A stretch of 64,000 nucleotides of DNA from Zeugodacus cucurbitae. Its lineage: Eukaryota; Arthropoda; Insecta; Diptera; Tephritidae. How positions within the stretch are numbered: position 1 is the stretch's first letter; each line of letters starts with the position of its first letter. The notes under the pieces were generated by a model. That model searched no databases. It saw only the letters and a program-made list of their open reading frames with translations, and was not told the origin of the DNA. The translations under genes were made by a program, and so were the position numbers. Positions 62,301-64,000 of this stretch are shown here, piece by piece. Location: assembly GCF_028554725.1 (NCBI RefSeq), contig NC_071670.1, positions 74,779,484 to 74,843,483 on the forward strand, in the 5' to 3' direction.

Positions 62301-64000
62301 ACCATAAAAACCAAATTTTTCACTTTGACACGCTCCTGAGGAGCGGGTGCGTCCGGGTGGTGGCTCAAACGCTTTGGGCCACCTAGTAGGTTCCATTGGC
62401 TACCATTAGAGCCATTTTTGGCGAACCTAGCTTCACCAGGAGCGTGACAATCATATGAGTACCATAAAACCGATCTTTTCACTTTGACACGCTTGGACAC
62501 GCTCCTGAGGAGCGGGTGCGTCCGGGTGGTGGCTCAAACGCTTTGGGCCACCTAGTAGGTTCCATTGGCTACCATTAGAGCCATTTGTGGCGAACCTAGC
62601 TTCACCAGGAGCGTGACAATCATATGAGTACCATAAAAACCAAATTTTTCACTTTGACACGCTCCTGAGGAGCGGGTGCGTCCGGGTGGTGGCTCAAACG
62701 CTTTGGGCCACCTAGTAGGTTCCATTGGCTACCATTAGAGCCATTTTTGGCGAACCTAGCTTCACCAGGAGCGTGACAATCATATGAGTACCATAAAACC
62801 GATCTTTTCACTTTGACACGCTTGGACACGCTCCTGAGGAGCGGGTGCGTCCGGGTGGTGGCTCAAACGCTTTGGGCCACCTAGTAGGTTCCATTGGCTA
62901 CCATTAGAGCCATTTGTGGCGAACCTAGCTTCACCAGGAGCGTGACAATCATATGAGTACCATAAAAACCAAATTTTTCACTTTGACACGCTCCTGAGGA
63001 GCGGGTGCGTCCGGGTGGTGGCTCAAACGCTTTGGGCCACCTAGTAGGTTCCATTGGCTACCATTAGAGCCATTTTTGGCGAACCTAGCTTCACCAGGAG
63101 CGTGACAATCATATGAGTACCATAAAACCGATCTTTTCACTTTGACACGCTTGGACACGCTCCTGAGGAGCGGGTGCGTCCGGGTGGTGGCTCAAACGCT
63201 TTGGGCCACCTAGTAGGTTCCATTGGCTACCATTAGAGCCATTTGTGGCGAACCTAGCTTCACCAGGAGCGTGACAATCATATGAGTACCATAAAAACCA
63301 AATTTTTCACTTTGACACGCTCCTGAGGAGCGGGTGCGTCCGGGTGGTGGCTCAAACGCTTTGGGCCACCTAGTAGGTTCCATTGGCTACCATTAGAGCC
63401 ATTTTTGGCGAACCTAGCTTCACCAGGAGCGTGACAATCATATGAGTACCATAAAACCGATCTTTTCACTTTGACACGCTTGGACACGCTCCTGAGGAGC
63501 GGGTGCGTCCGGGTGGTGGCTCAAACGCTTTGGGCCACCTAGTAGGTTCCATTGGCTACCATTAGAGCCATTTGTGGCGAACCTAGCTTCACCAGGAGCG
63601 TGACAATCATATGAGTACCATAAAAACCAAATTTTTCACTTTGACACGCTCCTGAGGAGCGGGTGCGTCCGGGTGGTGGCTCAAACGCTTTGGGCCACCT
63701 AGTAGGTTCCATTGGCTACCATTAGAGCCATTTTTGGCGAACCTAGCTTCACCAGGAGCGTGACAATCATATGAGTACCATAAAACCGATCTTTTCACTT
63801 TGACACGCTTGGACACGCTCCTGAGGAGCGGGTGCGTCCGGGTGGTGGCTCAAACGCTTTGGGCCACCTAGTAGGTTCCATTGGCTACCATTAGAGCCAT
63901 TTGTGGCGAACCTAGCTTCACCAGGAGCGTGACAATCATATGAGTACCATAAAAACCAAATTTTTCACTTTGACACGCTCCTGAGGAGCGGGTGCGTCCG
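50311..64000 (-). repeat. HOR-II array in inverted orientation (41 complete B copies)
   Basis: Reverse complement of the HOR-II dimer: B has the minus-strand form of gccaaaaatgg and A that of gtggccc. Partial B 50311-50356, variant A 50357-50518, B 50519-50687, A 50688-50847, and so on at 329 bp, to B 63679-63847 and a partial A to the window end. No HOR-I unit is seen in this arm. No irregular unit was noticed apart from the first A. It is the same subfamily as the left arm, so the orientation switch lies within HOR-II. Confidence 0.95.
50357..50518 (-). repeat. Variant A monomer with 2-bp insertion (162 bp)
   Basis: On the plus strand it reads gaggagcggaggtgcgtcc where the standard is gaggagcgggtgcgtcc, an extra two bases at about 50500. 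It is the first full monomer of the inverted arm. No matching variant is present at the mirror position in the left arm, so the arms are not perfectly identical next to the junction. Confidence 0.85.

Noticed and set aside
1..64000. CRISPR array
   Set aside because: Repeats are contiguous 160/169-bp monomers with no short-repeat and unique-spacer pattern, and no cas genes are present.
1..64000. rRNA, tRNA or 5S tandem array
   Set aside because: No A/B box, anticodon-arm pattern or conserved rRNA core is seen in the monomer. The internal palindromes do not form a cloverleaf.

Overview
The whole 64 kb is tandem satellite DNA. I find no protein-coding gene, RNA gene, intact transposon or CRISPR array. 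The basic monomers are about 160 bp (A) and 169 bp (B), organised into higher-order repeats (HORs). Repeats of near-nucleosomal length in nested HORs point to a eukaryotic nuclear genome, in heterochromatin of centromeric, pericentromeric or subtelomeric type. The TATAAATAG-type motif in one embedded segment would fit a plant, but the sequence alone does not fix the taxon. Centromere identity is a hypothesis, because chromatin data are needed.

Layout. (1) 1-489: an A-B-A fragment of the 329-bp HOR. (2) 490-6347: an island of diverged 160-bp monomers (C and C') in a 1739-bp HOR of order Y-C-C-C'-C'-Y-C-C-X. Y is a 321-bp unit with a foreign 137-bp core, and X is a 137-bp unit with a foreign 86-bp segment. 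There are about 2.8 copies, preceded by a partial one. (3) 6027-7276: a 929-bp duplication that joins the island to the main array and includes a 119-bp truncated monomer. (4) 7277-32769: HOR-I, 78 B and 77 A monomers in nearly invariant 329-bp dimers. (5) 32770-50051: HOR-II, 53 A and 52 B monomers, the same dimer with two diagnostic base differences, starting abruptly. (6) 50052-50310: a degenerate, multiply folded-back inversion junction. (7) 50311-64000: HOR-II in the opposite orientation, 41 complete B copies, running off the window.

Nothing here works together as genes do. What can be read is a history: an older, more diverse satellite (C/X/Y), then amplification of an A/B dimer with improved dyad symmetry, then two sister subfamilies amplified separately, and an orientation switch inside the second. 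Whether the switch at about 50.1 kb is a real chromosomal inversion or a fold-back assembly artefact is the main open question. The window ends about 200 bp short of the first marker that could decide it.
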